This document shows positions 43,334 to 52,375 of a DNA stretch of 64,000 bases, piece after piece. Location of the stretch: contig CP053680.1 in NCBI GenBank assembly GCA_019623805.1, forward strand, positions 4,132,001-4,196,000, read 5' to 3'. A model generated the notes under the pieces. The model ran no database searches, was not told the DNA's origin, and worked only from the letters and a program-made list of their open reading frames with translations. The stretch's first letter is position 1. Each line of letters starts with the position of its first letter. Source of the stretch: Gammaproteobacteria bacterium (ex Lamellibrachia satsuma). Its GTDB lineage: Bacteria; Pseudomonadota; Gammaproteobacteria; Chromatiales; Chromatiaceae. The position numbers and the translations under genes are program-made.

Positions 43334-45627
43334 TCACTCATTCCAGGAGGTGCTCCAGTAGTGACGCCTCTCCCGACGAATGCGATAGGGCTTCCCGAGT
43401 CCTGATTCCGGATGAAAATCGATTTGAATGGCACCCTCCTCCGCACTGTTGAGCAACTTTGCTCCCAAGTCACGCCAACGCTGTTGGACATCTGCTTTGG
43501 GAAAACCAAACCGGTTTCGGTAGCCGGTCGGGAACAACACATATTCCGGTCTCACCCTATCGACAAACGGTTGGGTGGAGGATGTCGCAGAGCCGTGATG
43601 CGGCGCGATCAGAACATCGCTTTTCAGATCCTGACCATATCTCTCTACCAGCCATTTCTCCGCCTGTTGCTCCACATCACCGGGAATCAGTAATGATCCA
43701 CCGCTTCCCGCGACTCTCAATACGCAGGAAGCTTCATTGCCCGTCAGAAATTTTTCGCTTCCATCCGGATGCAGTATCTCAAATGAGACGCCATCCCACT
43801 GCCACGACATACCGGAACGGCAGTAACTAAAATTGGGAACAGCCATGGATTCGCCCCCGATCAGATCCACCACCGTTATCCCCTTGAGCAAGGGCGCTAC
43901 ACCGCCGGAATGGTCCTGATCGCCATTGCTTACCACCAGTCGATCTATCTGCTCTATACCCCGGCTGTGGAGATAGGGCAGGAGCGCAGCCTCTGCGGTA
44001 TTGAATCCGGAAGGAAAAGCGGGGCCTGTGTCGTAGACAAGCTGGTGCCGCTCGGTTTCCACTACCGCGGACAATCCCTGTCCCACATCAAGCAGGGTGA
44101 GTCTGAATCCGCCTGGAGGTGGACGCTGTGGTGAACTGAATACCAGAGGCAGTAGCAGTAATACACCAGCCCCGCGCACCGGCAAGCCGCCAGGCAGGAG
44201 AAATAGCAGTATTCCCCCCATCGCCCCAGCCCAGACCCAGAGCGGCTGGTCAGGTAGAAATAGTGCGGCAAAACTGATGTCGGCCGCCCATTCGATAATC
44301 ACCAGGGTATAAGTGACGCAGAGTTCCGCCAGCTTCGCCCACAAAGCCGCTGCCGCTGGAAAGCTCAATAGCGGCAATCCAAAAAGGACCAGGGGCACCA
44401 ACACAAGAGTAAACCAGGGCACCAGTAGCAGATTGACCAGGGGGGCGACCAGAGATGCCCGTCCAAACTGTATAAAAAGTAAGGGGGCCAGTCCCAGTGC
44501 AACCACCCATTGAATTCGACCCCATTGGTGCCAACCTGTCGGCCGTCCGATCCGCCCTGTGACCGATAGTAGAATCACGCCAACCGCCCCGAAGGAGAGC
44601 CAAAACCCTGCAGAAAGCATTGCTGCCGGATCGAGCAGCATCACAAGAAATAGCGCCATGCTGAACGAACGGCCAATCACAGGGGTACGCCCGAATAGTG
44701 TTGCCCCAAGTACCAGATAGAGCATAATCAAAGCCCGCTGGGTAGGCAGGGAAAAACCCGCCAACATGGCATATAGGGTTCCACCCAATAACCCGGATAT
44801 TGCACCGACTTTTGGCGCTGGCAACCACAACATCAAATTCGGCCATTGTCGCCACAACCACTGGCCAAGAAAGAACATCAGACCCGCCACAATCCGATGT
44901 GGAGTCCGGAGATTGCAATGAGGTGGTTGGTGCCGGTTCGGGTAAATGCCTCCCAATCACTGCTGGAGATTCCACCCCGATCACCAATCGCCAAGGCACG
45001 AATCAGACCTGATGCCTTATGTGACTCTACCAAGTGCTCTATTTCGTTGCCGATTCGATGGCGTACACGGTCGATGATGTAGCTGAAATCATCTTCACCC
45101 AGCAGTTGGTTTTCGGTACTGTGTTGCACGTAACCTGTGGCGCGAATTCTGCGGCTGTAGAGCCATTTCCCATAGTCGAACCCTGCTGGATTCTGCAATC
45201 CTCTGGGTCTTTTCAGTCTGACCTGCAACTGCCAGCGCTGCCCGGGAAGCAAGGTGCCGTCAAAACGATACCAGTTGAGTCGAACCCGCCCCTGCAGAGA
45301 TTCAGAACCACGCTTCGACTGCACAGCCTCCAGCTCAAACTCAAATCGATTGATGGATGATGTCTGTTTAGGGAGAGAGGCAACCACACCGGTAACAATG
45401 AGGGTTTCCCCTTCAAGTGAAAGTGGCATTGCTTGTGAAAGCTGGAGCCAGGCAAAGAGAAAGGCCCAAAGCCCACCGGCAAGCAGCGCAGACAGGAACC
45501 GTGTCAGTCGTGAAACCCAAAATAGAGGAAGAGTCGCAACAGCGCCGAACCAAGCGGGTTCAGGCAACACCGGCAGCAACTGGAAGAGTGCTGTTCCGGT
45601 GACAAAGGCGAGCAGAATAAATGTCAT
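43334..45627 (-). pseudogene. comEC: ComEC/Rec2 DNA uptake channel gene, split by a one-base frameshift
   Basis: Homology to the ComEC/Rec2 natural-transformation channel spans two overlapping frames. The N-terminal 249-codon frame (45627 to 44878) carries the DUF4131 region and begins the competence domain, ending after NHLIAISGLHIGL. The rest (frame from 44956 to 43334) resumes with VAGLMFFLGQW, contains the membrane helices and ends with the metallo-beta-lactamase domain (DVGQGLSAVVE, NGDQDHSGGV, PHHGSATSS). Adding one G near 44890-44891 would restore a single frame of about 764 codons. The rest is uninterrupted, so this is a very recent lesion or a sequence error. Whole-gene order (lolD, DUF2062, comEC, exbB) is normal. 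Confidence 0.88.
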
Positions 45628-45737
45628 GAAACATCCCTGTCATGAAAACTTCAGCAGCTTTTTGTGGCGCATCCTGCCCCACCGTGATTCAATAGTATTA
45701 ACCGCACAGATCCCGACGTATTATCTTCGCGGAAGCC

Positions 45738-46253
45738 ATGCCAAAACATCTGATAAAACGTATTACACCTGACCATGACACCATCCGCAACCATAAGCAT
45801 TTGCGGGTGTTTGGGACATTGCTACATGATGCCAATCTATGGCATCTGAATCGTAGATCTGCTGCGGGCGCTTTTGCGGTGGGACTCTTTATGGCCTTTA
45901 TGCCGGTACCCTTTCAGATGCTGCTTGCGGCTGCTGCTGCCATCATCTGCCGGGTCAATCTTCCCCTGTCCGTGGCGCTCGTCTGGATCACCAATCCACT
46001 CACCATCCCTCCGATCTTCTTTCTTGCCTATCTGGTGGGCAGCACGGTACTAGGTTCACCGCAGGACACGCAGGCCTTTGAGTTCAGCGTTGATGGGCTG
46101 CAAAACGGCCTCGATGGGCTATGGGCGCCTTTTCTGTTGGGCTGCCTGATCTGCGGCACTTTTTTTTCCCTGGTCGGTTACTTCACCATTCGGGGTCTTT
46201 GGCGCTGGCATGTCATCAATCACTGGAGACGGCGCAGTCATCGCCACTCATAA
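45738..46253 (+). CDS. DUF2062 family membrane protein
   Basis: Protein of 171 residues with two or three membrane helices (about 45-75, 85-110, 130-155). The DUF2062 signature is clear: a positively charged N-terminus, FAVGLFMAFMPVPFQ and ITNPLTIPP. Function unknown. It is divergent from comEC and converges with lolD, whose stop codon it overlaps tail-to-tail by six bases. Confidence 0.88.
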   Translation: MPKHLIKRITPDHDTIRNHKHLRVFGTLLHDANLWHLNRRSAAGAFAVGLFMAFMPVPFQMLLAAAAAIICRVNLPLSVALVWITNPLTIPPIFFLAYLVGSTVLGSPQDTQAFEFSVDGLQNGLDGLWAPFLLGCLICGTFFSLVGYFTIRGLWRWHVINHWRRRSHRHS

Positions 46254-46952
46254 GGAATCCAGGGATTCCTCTGTCCTCAAGCGGCCATCGATCAGCTGCC
46301 AGGTGTGATCCATGCGGGCTGCCAAATCAGGATCATGGGTTACGATCACGAAACTAGTGCCCTGCTCCCGGTTGAGTTCCAGCATCAGTTCGTAGACATG
46401 CTCAGCAGTGCGCCGGTCAAGATTACCTGTAGGTTCATCAGCCAGTACACAGGCTGGTGAGTGAACCAGCGCCCGGGCCAGAGCCGCACGCTGTCTTTCT
46501 CCGCCGGACATTTCACCTGGCTTATGTTGAATTCTCGCGCCGAGGCCTACTCTATCAAGGATCTCGCCGGCCTTTCTGCGTGCATCGGAAACCGTATTCC
46601 CGCCAATAAGCAGCGGCATGGCGACATTTTCCAGCGCAGTGAATTCGGCCAACAGGTGGTGGAACTGGTAGACGAAACCCAGTTTCCTATTACGCAGCTT
46701 TCCTCTTGCCCGTTCGCCCAATGACAACAGCTCCTCACCAGATAACTGGACCCGTCCCCCATCGGGCTGATCCAAGCCACCCAGGCAGTGCAGCAGTGTA
46801 CTCTTGCCCGACCCGGAGCTGCCGACAATCGCGATCCGCTCGCCCCGTCGAATGGTCATATCGACTCCACGGAGTACTTCCACCCGCAGATCACCTTGAG
46901 AGAAGGTTCGTACTATGCCCTCAGCCTGTAGCACAACTTCCCGGCTACTCAT
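46248..46952 (-). CDS. lolD: Lipoprotein-releasing ABC transporter ATPase LolD
   Basis: ATPase subunit of 234 residues of the Lol complex, which extracts outer-membrane lipoproteins from the inner membrane. Walker A is GSSGSGKSTL, the signature is MSGGERQR, and Walker B runs into LADEPTGNLD. The LolD-specific region FVYQFHHLLAEFTALENV matches the family. It overlaps lolC by eight bases. Confidence 0.96.
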   Translation of the reverse strand: MSSREVVLQAEGIVRTFSQGDLRVEVLRGVDMTIRRGERIAIVGSSGSGKSTLLHCLGGLDQPDGGRVQLSGEELLSLGERARGKLRNRKLGFVYQFHHLLAEFTALENVAMPLLIGGNTVSDARRKAGEILDRVGLGARIQHKPGEMSGGERQRAALARALVHSPACVLADEPTGNLDRRTAEHVYELMLELNREQGTSFVIVTHDPDLAARMDHTWQLIDGRLRTEESLDSL

Positions 46953-48192
46953 AGCGTAGCGCCTCAGCCGGTTGGGTACGGGAGGCCTTCCAGGCTGGAT
47001 AGAGGGTTGCCAGCAGAGTGATCAGAAACGCCGTAACGCCAATGGAGAGGATATCTTCCATATGAGGATCGGAAGGGAGCTTGCTGATGTAGTAGATGTT
47101 AGGATCGAGAAAATCGATATTGAATACACCTTCGACCCAGCTGACGATCGCCTCTACATTGGTCGCAAGTAACAGCCCACCGATCATGCCGAGGATATTG
47201 CCGACAAAGCCGATAGCCGCACCCTGAACCATAAAGATTCCCATGATGGTGCCCGGTGAAGCGCCCAATGTTCGCAGAATGGCAATATCGGCCTGCTTAT
47301 CGGTAACCACCATCACCAGAGTCGAAACGATATTAAACGCAGCCACCGCCACAATCAGCGAAAGAATGATCGACATCATGCGTTTTTCGGTCTGTAGCGC
47401 GGAAAAGAAATTGCGGTGCTGCATGGTCCAGTCACTGATGCGGTAGTAACCCCCCATCTTGAGGGCCAGTTCCCGGGAAACCTTCGGCGCCAGAAAGAGG
47501 TCATCCAGCTTCAGACGCACACCGGTTACGCTGTCGCTGAGTCGCATCAATTTGGCGGCATCCTGCAGGTGCAAAAGCGCGACCCCTCTGTCGTACTCAC
47601 CCATGCCTACTTCAAAGATACCACTCACCGTAAACCTTTTTAGACGGGGCATGATGCCTGCGGGTGTGACATTGATCTGCGGTGTTACCAGCGTTACCTT
47701 CTCCCCCACCCCGACGCCAAGCAGGTAGGCGAGTTCCTGTCCAAGAATAATCCCATAGCTGCCTGGCTTTAGATCGTCGATGCTCCCCTTCTTCACGGCA
47801 GTCACCACATCAGAAACCTTGCCCTCTTCAGCAGGCAGAATCCCCCTTAGCAGCACACCGCTGACCTTCTGACCGTTGATAAGCATGCCCTGACCTTCGA
47901 CATACGGCGCACGTCCAATGACATGGGGATTCTTTCCCGCCATTGCTTCCACCTCGCGCCAGTCTGTGAGGCCACCCCGCACTGCGGAAATAGTGGCATG
48001 TGACGCCATTCCGAGAATTCGTTCACGGACTTCCTTGTGAAAGCCGTTCATAACTGAGAGCACAACAATCAGCGCTATCACGCCCAGCATGATGCCGAGC
48101 ATGGAGATTGTCGAAATGAACGAGATGAAATGATTACGCCGTTTCGCCCGGGTATATCGCATCCCGATGAAGAGTTCGAGGGGTTTATACAT
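46945..48192 (-). CDS. lolC: Lipoprotein-releasing ABC transporter permease LolC/LolE
   Basis: Permease of 415 residues with four membrane helices: one near residues 25-48, three in the C-terminal third (about 270-295, 320-350, 380-400), and a large periplasmic MacB-like domain between. IGMRYTRAKRRNHFISFIS at the N-terminus and the C-terminal ASRTQPAEALRYE are family signatures. Only one permease gene precedes lolD here, so the complex may use a single LolF-like homodimer rather than separate LolC and LolE. Confidence 0.94.
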   Translation of the reverse strand: MYKPLELFIGMRYTRAKRRNHFISFISTISMLGIMLGVIALIVVLSVMNGFHKEVRERILGMASHATISAVRGGLTDWREVEAMAGKNPHVIGRAPYVEGQGMLINGQKVSGVLLRGILPAEEGKVSDVVTAVKKGSIDDLKPGSYGIILGQELAYLLGVGVGEKVTLVTPQINVTPAGIMPRLKRFTVSGIFEVGMGEYDRGVALLHLQDAAKLMRLSDSVTGVRLKLDDLFLAPKVSRELALKMGGYYRISDWTMQHRNFFSALQTEKRMMSIILSLIVAVAAFNIVSTLVMVVTDKQADIAILRTLGASPGTIMGIFMVQGAAIGFVGNILGMIGGLLLATNVEAIVSWVEGVFNIDFLDPNIYYISKLPSDPHMEDILSIGVTAFLITLLATLYPAWKASRTQPAEALRYE

Positions 48193-48311
48193 AGCCCGGC
48201 ATTAAACCACAGTAGGCATTAAAAGACCCCAAGTTTTCTATAGTTAGGCAAGAGTGCTATATTTATTTTTAGATTGCAGAAATGCAAACAAGCCTTAAGG
48301 AGTTGTTCCTG

Positions 48312-48605
48312 ATGAGATTCCCAATTTCGCTCTTTCTTGCAGCCAGTCTGCTGATTGCGGTCACCCCCGCTCACTCTGATGTATTACTGCTCGACGCTAT
48401 TAATGAGGCGCCGCTCAACAGTGAAGAGGGGATTCCTCGTCCAAATCGCGGCATGACGATGAAACAGGTCAAAACAGATTTCGGAGAGCCTGCCATGGAA
48501 CATCCCTGGGTGGGTTTTCCACCAATCACACGCTGGGACTATGCGGACTTTTCAGTTTTTTTTGAACGCGAATATGTCTTGAACTCTGTGGTTCGCCGCC
48601 AATAA
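48312..48605 (+). CDS. Small periplasmic protein with BamE (SmpA/OmlA)-like fold
   Basis: Protein of 97 residues from the ATG at 48312, chosen because AAGGAG (48297-48302) lies nine bases upstream; an ATG at 48282 would add ten residues before the signal peptide. The signal peptide ends at AHS (about 22). RGMTMKQVKTDFGEP is the BamE-like helix-loop signature, followed by PPITRWDY and FSVFFE strands. There is no lipobox. Function unknown; the fold is used for protein-protein contacts in the envelope. Confidence 0.75.
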   Translation: MRFPISLFLAASLLIAVTPAHSDVLLLDAINEAPLNSEEGIPRPNRGMTMKQVKTDFGEPAMEHPWVGFPPITRWDYADFSVFFEREYVLNSVVRRQ

Positions 48606-48848
48606 CAGCCCACCCATCTTTCGTCAATTTTTTCCGCAAATGAAGAAAAATCCGTAAACAACTAAAGTATAACCCACATAAAAGTCTACAAAAGTAGGTA
48701 ACTTGGTCACAAGTCGCATTTTTTTCAATTTCCGCAGTAGCCTTACGGGAATAAATGTTTTATATTTGCGTCGCAATAAAACAAAGTATAGGCAACCAGC
48801 CGTAAGAGCTGGAGCACGAATGCCGGTTGGCATTTATTGGAGGACATA
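48606..48848 (+). other. 243-base region with a structured leader
   Basis: AT-rich first half with no gene. The last 55 bases before the next small gene hold two stem-loops. There is no clear terminator for the preceding gene. Confidence 0.45.
48796..48832 (+). promoter_or_regulatory. Two small stem-loops just before a ribosome binding site
   Basis: CCAGC (48796-48800) pairs with GCTGG (48808-48812) around CGTAAGA; TGCC (48821-48824) pairs with GGCA (48829-48832) around GGTT. They end seven bases before GGAGG (48839-48843) and may form a translational control element. A resemblance to cyclic-di-GMP riboswitch cores was considered and rejected. Confidence 0.4.
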
Positions 48849-49019
48849 ATGAAATATCTGCTTGCGTTGGCAGTTGCTTTTTCATTGACCTTGGTCTGGC
48901 AGACTTCAAGTCGGGCAGACCGCCCTTTATTGTTACAGGATGTCGGGCACGAACAGGTTGTGAAACATTCGCCTCGGACGGTAATGGTCGACCCCTATCG
49001 GGCGTCACCACTTCGTTAG
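48849..49019 (+). CDS. Small exported peptide of unknown function
   Basis: Protein of 56 residues. GGAGG lies five bases before the ATG at 48849. Signal peptide MKYLLALAVAFSLTL, cleaved near SRA, leaves a mature peptide of about 33 residues with several His, Arg and Pro and no cysteine. No family recognised. The ribosome binding site and signal peptide make it a credible gene. It converges on moaA with 20 bases between stop codons. Confidence 0.6.
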   Translation: MKYLLALAVAFSLTLVWQTSSRADRPLLLQDVGHEQVVKHSPRTVMVDPYRASPLR

Positions 49020-49039
49020 TATTCTGCCCTGGCCTGCGG

Positions 49040-50014
49040 TTAACCGCCGGTCAGGGACATTACCCTGACAACCTCTCCAGGATTTTCATTGAATTCGTGA
49101 CGTGCAGGCTTGCGGGCGATTGCTTCAAGAATCACCTCTTTCAACCCCTCATCACTGATGCCTTGGCGCATTAGAGGGCGCAATTCTGCATTGTCGTGCT
49201 TGCCGAGACAGAGATAGAGCGTTCCTTCAACAGAGATGCGTACTCGATTACAACTCTCGCAGAAGTGCTGCGACATGGGCGTAATGAAACCGATACGCAG
49301 GTTCGTCTCTTTCACTCTGACATAGGAAGCAGGGCCTGCGCCTCGCATGACTGCAGGTTCCAGCTGAAATCGCTCTTCAAGATCAGCCTTGATCTCTTTT
49401 AAGCTGATAAATCGATCTGTGGCACTCTTACCCGTTTCACCGACAGGCATGGTCTCGATAAAGCGGAGGGTGAAATCATGCTCAAGGCAAAAATCAACCA
49501 TCTCACCAATCTCATGGTCGTTAATCCCTTTCATCACTACCATGTTGATCTTGATGGGGTTTAATCCCACTTCCTTGGCAGCCATCAGGCCATCGAGTAC
49601 GTTCCCCAGATCACCCTGTGTAATCTCACGAAAACTGTCAGGATTCAATGAATCCAGGCTCACATTGATGCGGCTCACGCCGCTTTGCTTTAGCGAAGCA
49701 GCATGCTTTGCCAGTTGGGATGCATTGGTGCTGAGGGAGAGATCCTCTATCTGAGGCAGCGCACCAATACGGCGTACCATCTCCGGCAGCTCCTTCCTTA
49801 CCAGAGGCTCGCCGCCAGTCAGTCTGACCTTGCTGATGCCCATCTCGGAAAAAACACGGACAAGACGCTCAACCTCATCCAGGGTCAGCCAACTGTCAGG
49901 CTGAGAAAAGTCCTTGTACCCTTTTGGAATGCAGTAAAAACAGCGGAAATCACAGCGGTCTGTCACTGACAAACGGAGATATTCGATGTTACGACCAAAT
50001 GGGTCTATCAACAT
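49040..50014 (-). CDS. moaA: GTP 3',8-cyclase MoaA
   Basis: Radical SAM enzyme of 324 residues for the first step of molybdenum cofactor synthesis. The N-terminal cluster is C21, C25 and C28 (CDFRCFYC). The second cluster cysteines are in CESCNRVR and LCLG. The protein ends in the conserved GG. The start at 50014 gives the normal MLIDPFGRNIEYLRLS beginning; the ATG at 50089 adds 25 unrelated residues. Its product is needed by the NapA molybdoenzyme encoded 3 kb away on the same strand. Confidence 0.95.
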   Translation of the reverse strand: MLIDPFGRNIEYLRLSVTDRCDFRCFYCIPKGYKDFSQPDSWLTLDEVERLVRVFSEMGISKVRLTGGEPLVRKELPEMVRRIGALPQIEDLSLSTNASQLAKHAASLKQSGVSRINVSLDSLNPDSFREITQGDLGNVLDGLMAAKEVGLNPIKINMVVMKGINDHEIGEMVDFCLEHDFTLRFIETMPVGETGKSATDRFISLKEIKADLEERFQLEPAVMRGAGPASYVRVKETNLRIGFITPMSQHFCESCNRVRISVEGTLYLCLGKHDNAELRPLMRQGISDEGLKEVILEAIARKPARHEFNENPGEVVRVMSLTGG

Positions 50015-50322
50015 GTCATTTGCTTCTCTCGTGGCTTGAACATTTCCAATGTTTGCTGATTGTAGCCTATCGCCAAACAACAGATGCACTTCCGCAAGCC
50101 GTGTTTTGTTACGCTAAGGGTATATTTTTTAAGAAAAAATCTGATGGATAAACAAATCCTTCAATATCTGGCTGGTCTTTTCCGCAGAGTGAACAAAACA
50201 TTCACTCTACGGTCAAAACTATCCAACTATTTCTCTTAAATACCGGCTAACCGTTTGATTTCCGGTCAACCGACAAACAACCGTCGTTATTAGTAAGCAA
50301 TAATTGCGCCTAAATTGAATTC
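50015..50322 (-). other. 308-base region between napC and moaA
   Basis: Carries the moaA promoter region (minus strand). A TACAAT at plus 50059-50064 is a possible -10 without a good -35. A 12-bp stem with one mismatch (CCGCAGAGTGAA 50182-50193, TTCACTCTACGG 50201-50212) lies 110 bases beyond the napC stop and may end the nap transcript, although no T tract follows. No gene seen. Confidence 0.5.
50182..50212 (-). terminator. Hairpin downstream of the nap operon
   Basis: Twelve-base arms with one mismatch around CAAAACA. Position after the last nap gene fits an operon end; no T run on the minus strand. Confidence 0.45.
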
Positions 50323-50892
50323 CTACTCTTCTGCTTCGCCAGGCAGATCAGCTGCAGGGTCATAACCTGCGGGCAGTGAATGCGCGATGCCTTTGTGGCA
50401 GTCTATACAGGTATATCCCGCCTCAATTGCCTCATCGTGTCGATCCGCACTACGTTCTGCTTGACGATCAAAATCCATGGAATCGAAGTTATGGCAATTT
50501 CGACACTCACGAGAGTCGGTATCTTTCATTTCCTTCCAAACATTCTGCGCCAGTTCCAGGCGTTTTTCCTCGAATTTCTCCACCGTATCGATGGTCCCCA
50601 GCATCTTGTGATAGAGCTCGTTACTGGCCTTGATCTTACGAATAATCTTATGGATCCACTCCTTGGGTACATGGCAGTCCGGGCAGGTGGCGCGCACTCC
50701 GGTTCTGTTACTGAAGTGAATAGTCTCCTGCAACTCTTGGTAAACAGCCTGTTCCATCTCATGGCAGGAAATGCAGAATTCTTCAGTATTCGTTGCCTCC
50801 ATTGCGGTGTTGAAACCACCCCAGAGGATAATACCCGCTACGATTCCAATCAGAATCAGGGTGAAGCCACCCATTCTCTTGCCATTGCTCAT
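50323..50892 (-). CDS. napC: NapC tetrahaem quinol dehydrogenase
   Basis: NapC/NirT family cytochrome of 189 residues. One membrane anchor (about 10-27) and four haem motifs: CISCH (40-44), CPDCH (70-74), CRNCH (130-134) and CIDCH (162-166). It oxidises membrane quinol and passes electrons to NapB/NapA in the periplasm. Haem insertion needs the Ccm system encoded on the other strand. It is the last nap gene and is separated from napB by 92 bases with a strong hairpin. Confidence 0.96.
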   Translation of the reverse strand: MSNGKRMGGFTLILIGIVAGIILWGGFNTAMEATNTEEFCISCHEMEQAVYQELQETIHFSNRTGVRATCPDCHVPKEWIHKIIRKIKASNELYHKMLGTIDTVEKFEEKRLELAQNVWKEMKDTDSRECRNCHNFDSMDFDRQAERSADRHDEAIEAGYTCIDCHKGIAHSLPAGYDPAADLPGEAEE

Positions 50893-50933
50893 GATCTTTT
50901 ACCTGAATTACAGAAAATCTAGTTGGAAAAATA

Positions 50934-50966
50934 ATGCGCCCCGACCCAAATAAGGACGGGGCGCAT
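50934..50966 (-). terminator. Hairpin with T-rich tail between napB and napC
   Basis: Perfect 10-bp stem (ATGCGCCCCG 50934-50943, CGGGGCGCAT 50957-50966) with a 13-base loop. Read on the minus strand it is followed by TATTTTTCC, so it resembles an intrinsic terminator or attenuator between napB and napC. Confidence 0.7.
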
Positions 50967-50984
50967 CGGTTGCTGAAATATACC

Positions 50985-51413
50985 TTATTTCGCGCCTTCG
51001 AACATATTCTTGACCAGCGGTTCGGCTCCCATCTGGGTAGCGTGGCACTGGTTACAGAAGTAACGGCGGCTGGAAATGGTGCTTTGAGTCTTGCCGTCGC
51101 GTGTTACGTAATGGCTGTCACCCACTTTAGGAGATTTTTCCTTCTTGTAGGTTTTCTCACTATGGCACTTCATACAGCCATTGTTCTTCAGATTGATCTG
51201 ATACTTGTCAGTCGTGTGAGGCACCATCGGTGGCTGCTGTTTGTAACTGCGGGCGATACCGCCCTTAATAGACTGAACCGTCTTCTTAGCAGGTTTCTCA
51301 GCCATTGCATTGAGATCACTGTTACCGCGTAGAGACATCACTTCAGACATTGCTGATGCTGTAAAAAACAGAGTCAGCACTGCAGTCATCATGACCAGAA
51401 TAGTTTTCTTCAT
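50985..51413 (-). CDS. napB: NapB dihaem electron transfer subunit
   Basis: Small periplasmic cytochrome of 142 residues that receives electrons from NapC and feeds NapA. A signal peptide is at the N-terminus (MKKTILVMMTAVL, cleaved near ASA). The two haem motifs are CMKCH (80-84) and CNQCH (120-124); the distal axial histidines include VPHTTD and DSHYV. The start at 51413 is preferred over the ATG at 51467 because it places the signal peptide at the start. Confidence 0.95.
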   Translation of the reverse strand: MKKTILVMMTAVLTLFFTASAMSEVMSLRGNSDLNAMAEKPAKKTVQSIKGGIARSYKQQPPMVPHTTDKYQINLKNNGCMKCHSEKTYKKEKSPKVGDSHYVTRDGKTQSTISSRRYFCNQCHATQMGAEPLVKNMFEGAK

Positions 51414-51466
51414 TTCATTCTCCATCATCGCTCTATATATGAGTTGCGAATTCATAAGCAAGCCCA

Positions 51467-52375
51467 TTAAGTATGGACCTCGTGTTTCTTAATCACTTCG
51501 GGATTTGACCTTTCGGTCCCGGAGACGGAACGACCGCCATAACTAAAAACATCTTTTGCACAAATATCGATACAGCGCCCACAATTGGTACAGTCAGAAG
51601 AGAGGATTACCGGGCTGATGCCCTTTTTTTCCCCTTTCAATGCCGGCCTGATCACATGCGGTTCAGGACAGACGACGAAGCACTCCATGCAGTCGTTGCA
51701 CTCAGCCCTGTTGCTGGCGTTGACACGCAACAGACTTCGGCTCCCGATCAGGTTATAGAAGGCGCCGACCGGACAGAGACGTCCGCACCAGCCTTCTTTA
51801 GTCACCAGCAAATCAAAGAGAAAGACCGCCAATATCACCACCCAGGTCGCCCCCATTCCGAAGACAATGCCTCGGAACATCATGGAGACAGGGTTGATCA
51901 GTTCCCAGATGATACCCCCGGAAACCACCAGTGGCAGAATCAGGGTCAGGGCAAGCATCCAGTAGCGGGAGTTACGGGAGATCTGAGAAGTCGTCCTGAT
52001 ACCCAACATCCGCCGCAACCAACTGGCCAGATCGGTGACCATATTCACCGGACAGACCCAGGAGCAGTAGACCCGTCCACCCACTACGAAGTAGAAGAGC
52101 AGGACGAGTACCACACCTATGATGGCAGCGGTCTCGGGCACCACGCCGGAAAGCACCGCTTGCAGCAGCACATGCGGATCGGTCAGCGGCAGAATATCCA
52201 GCGTCAGACTCGATGCCAGATTACCTTTCACTATCCACACCCCGAGAACGGGGCCGGCGAGGAACAGGGCGAGAATCCCCAGTTGACTCAAACGTCTCAG
52301 GATCAGCCATTTATGGGCTTTCATCCAGCCCTTGGCCGCAATGGAGTCGTCGCCTAATGTCGTCAGATCAACCAT
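51467..52375 (-). CDS. napH: NapH membrane iron-sulfur protein
   Basis: Quinol dehydrogenase membrane subunit of 302 residues with four membrane helices (about 28-48, 75-98, 140-160, 172-195). YCSWVCPVN and RLCPVGAFY are the conserved membrane-side cysteine motifs. Two [4Fe-4S] clusters lie in the C-terminal cytoplasmic part (CNDCMECFVVCP and CTNCGRCIDIC). With NapG it forms an alternative quinol route to NapA. Its ATG overlaps the napG stop by one base (TAATG). Confidence 0.95.
   Translation of the reverse strand: MVDLTTLGDDSIAAKGWMKAHKWLILRRLSQLGILALFLAGPVLGVWIVKGNLASSLTLDILPLTDPHVLLQAVLSGVVPETAAIIGVVLVLLFYFVVGGRVYCSWVCPVNMVTDLASWLRRMLGIRTTSQISRNSRYWMLALTLILPLVVSGGIIWELINPVSMMFRGIVFGMGATWVVILAVFLFDLLVTKEGWCGRLCPVGAFYNLIGSRSLLRVNASNRAECNDCMECFVVCPEPHVIRPALKGEKKGISPVILSSDCTNCGRCIDICAKDVFSYGGRSVSGTERSNPEVIKKHEVHT

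Noticed and set aside
48765..48835. Possible cyclic-di-GMP (GEMM) riboswitch before the small peptide gene
   Set aside because: GGCAACC and a following stem resemble the motif, but the conserved ACGCAAAGCC strand and the second long stem are missing and there is too little room before the ribosome site.
51656..52357. 233-codon plus-strand frame opposite napH
   Set aside because: Antisense shadow with abnormal His/Gln/Asp/Thr content and no ribosome site.
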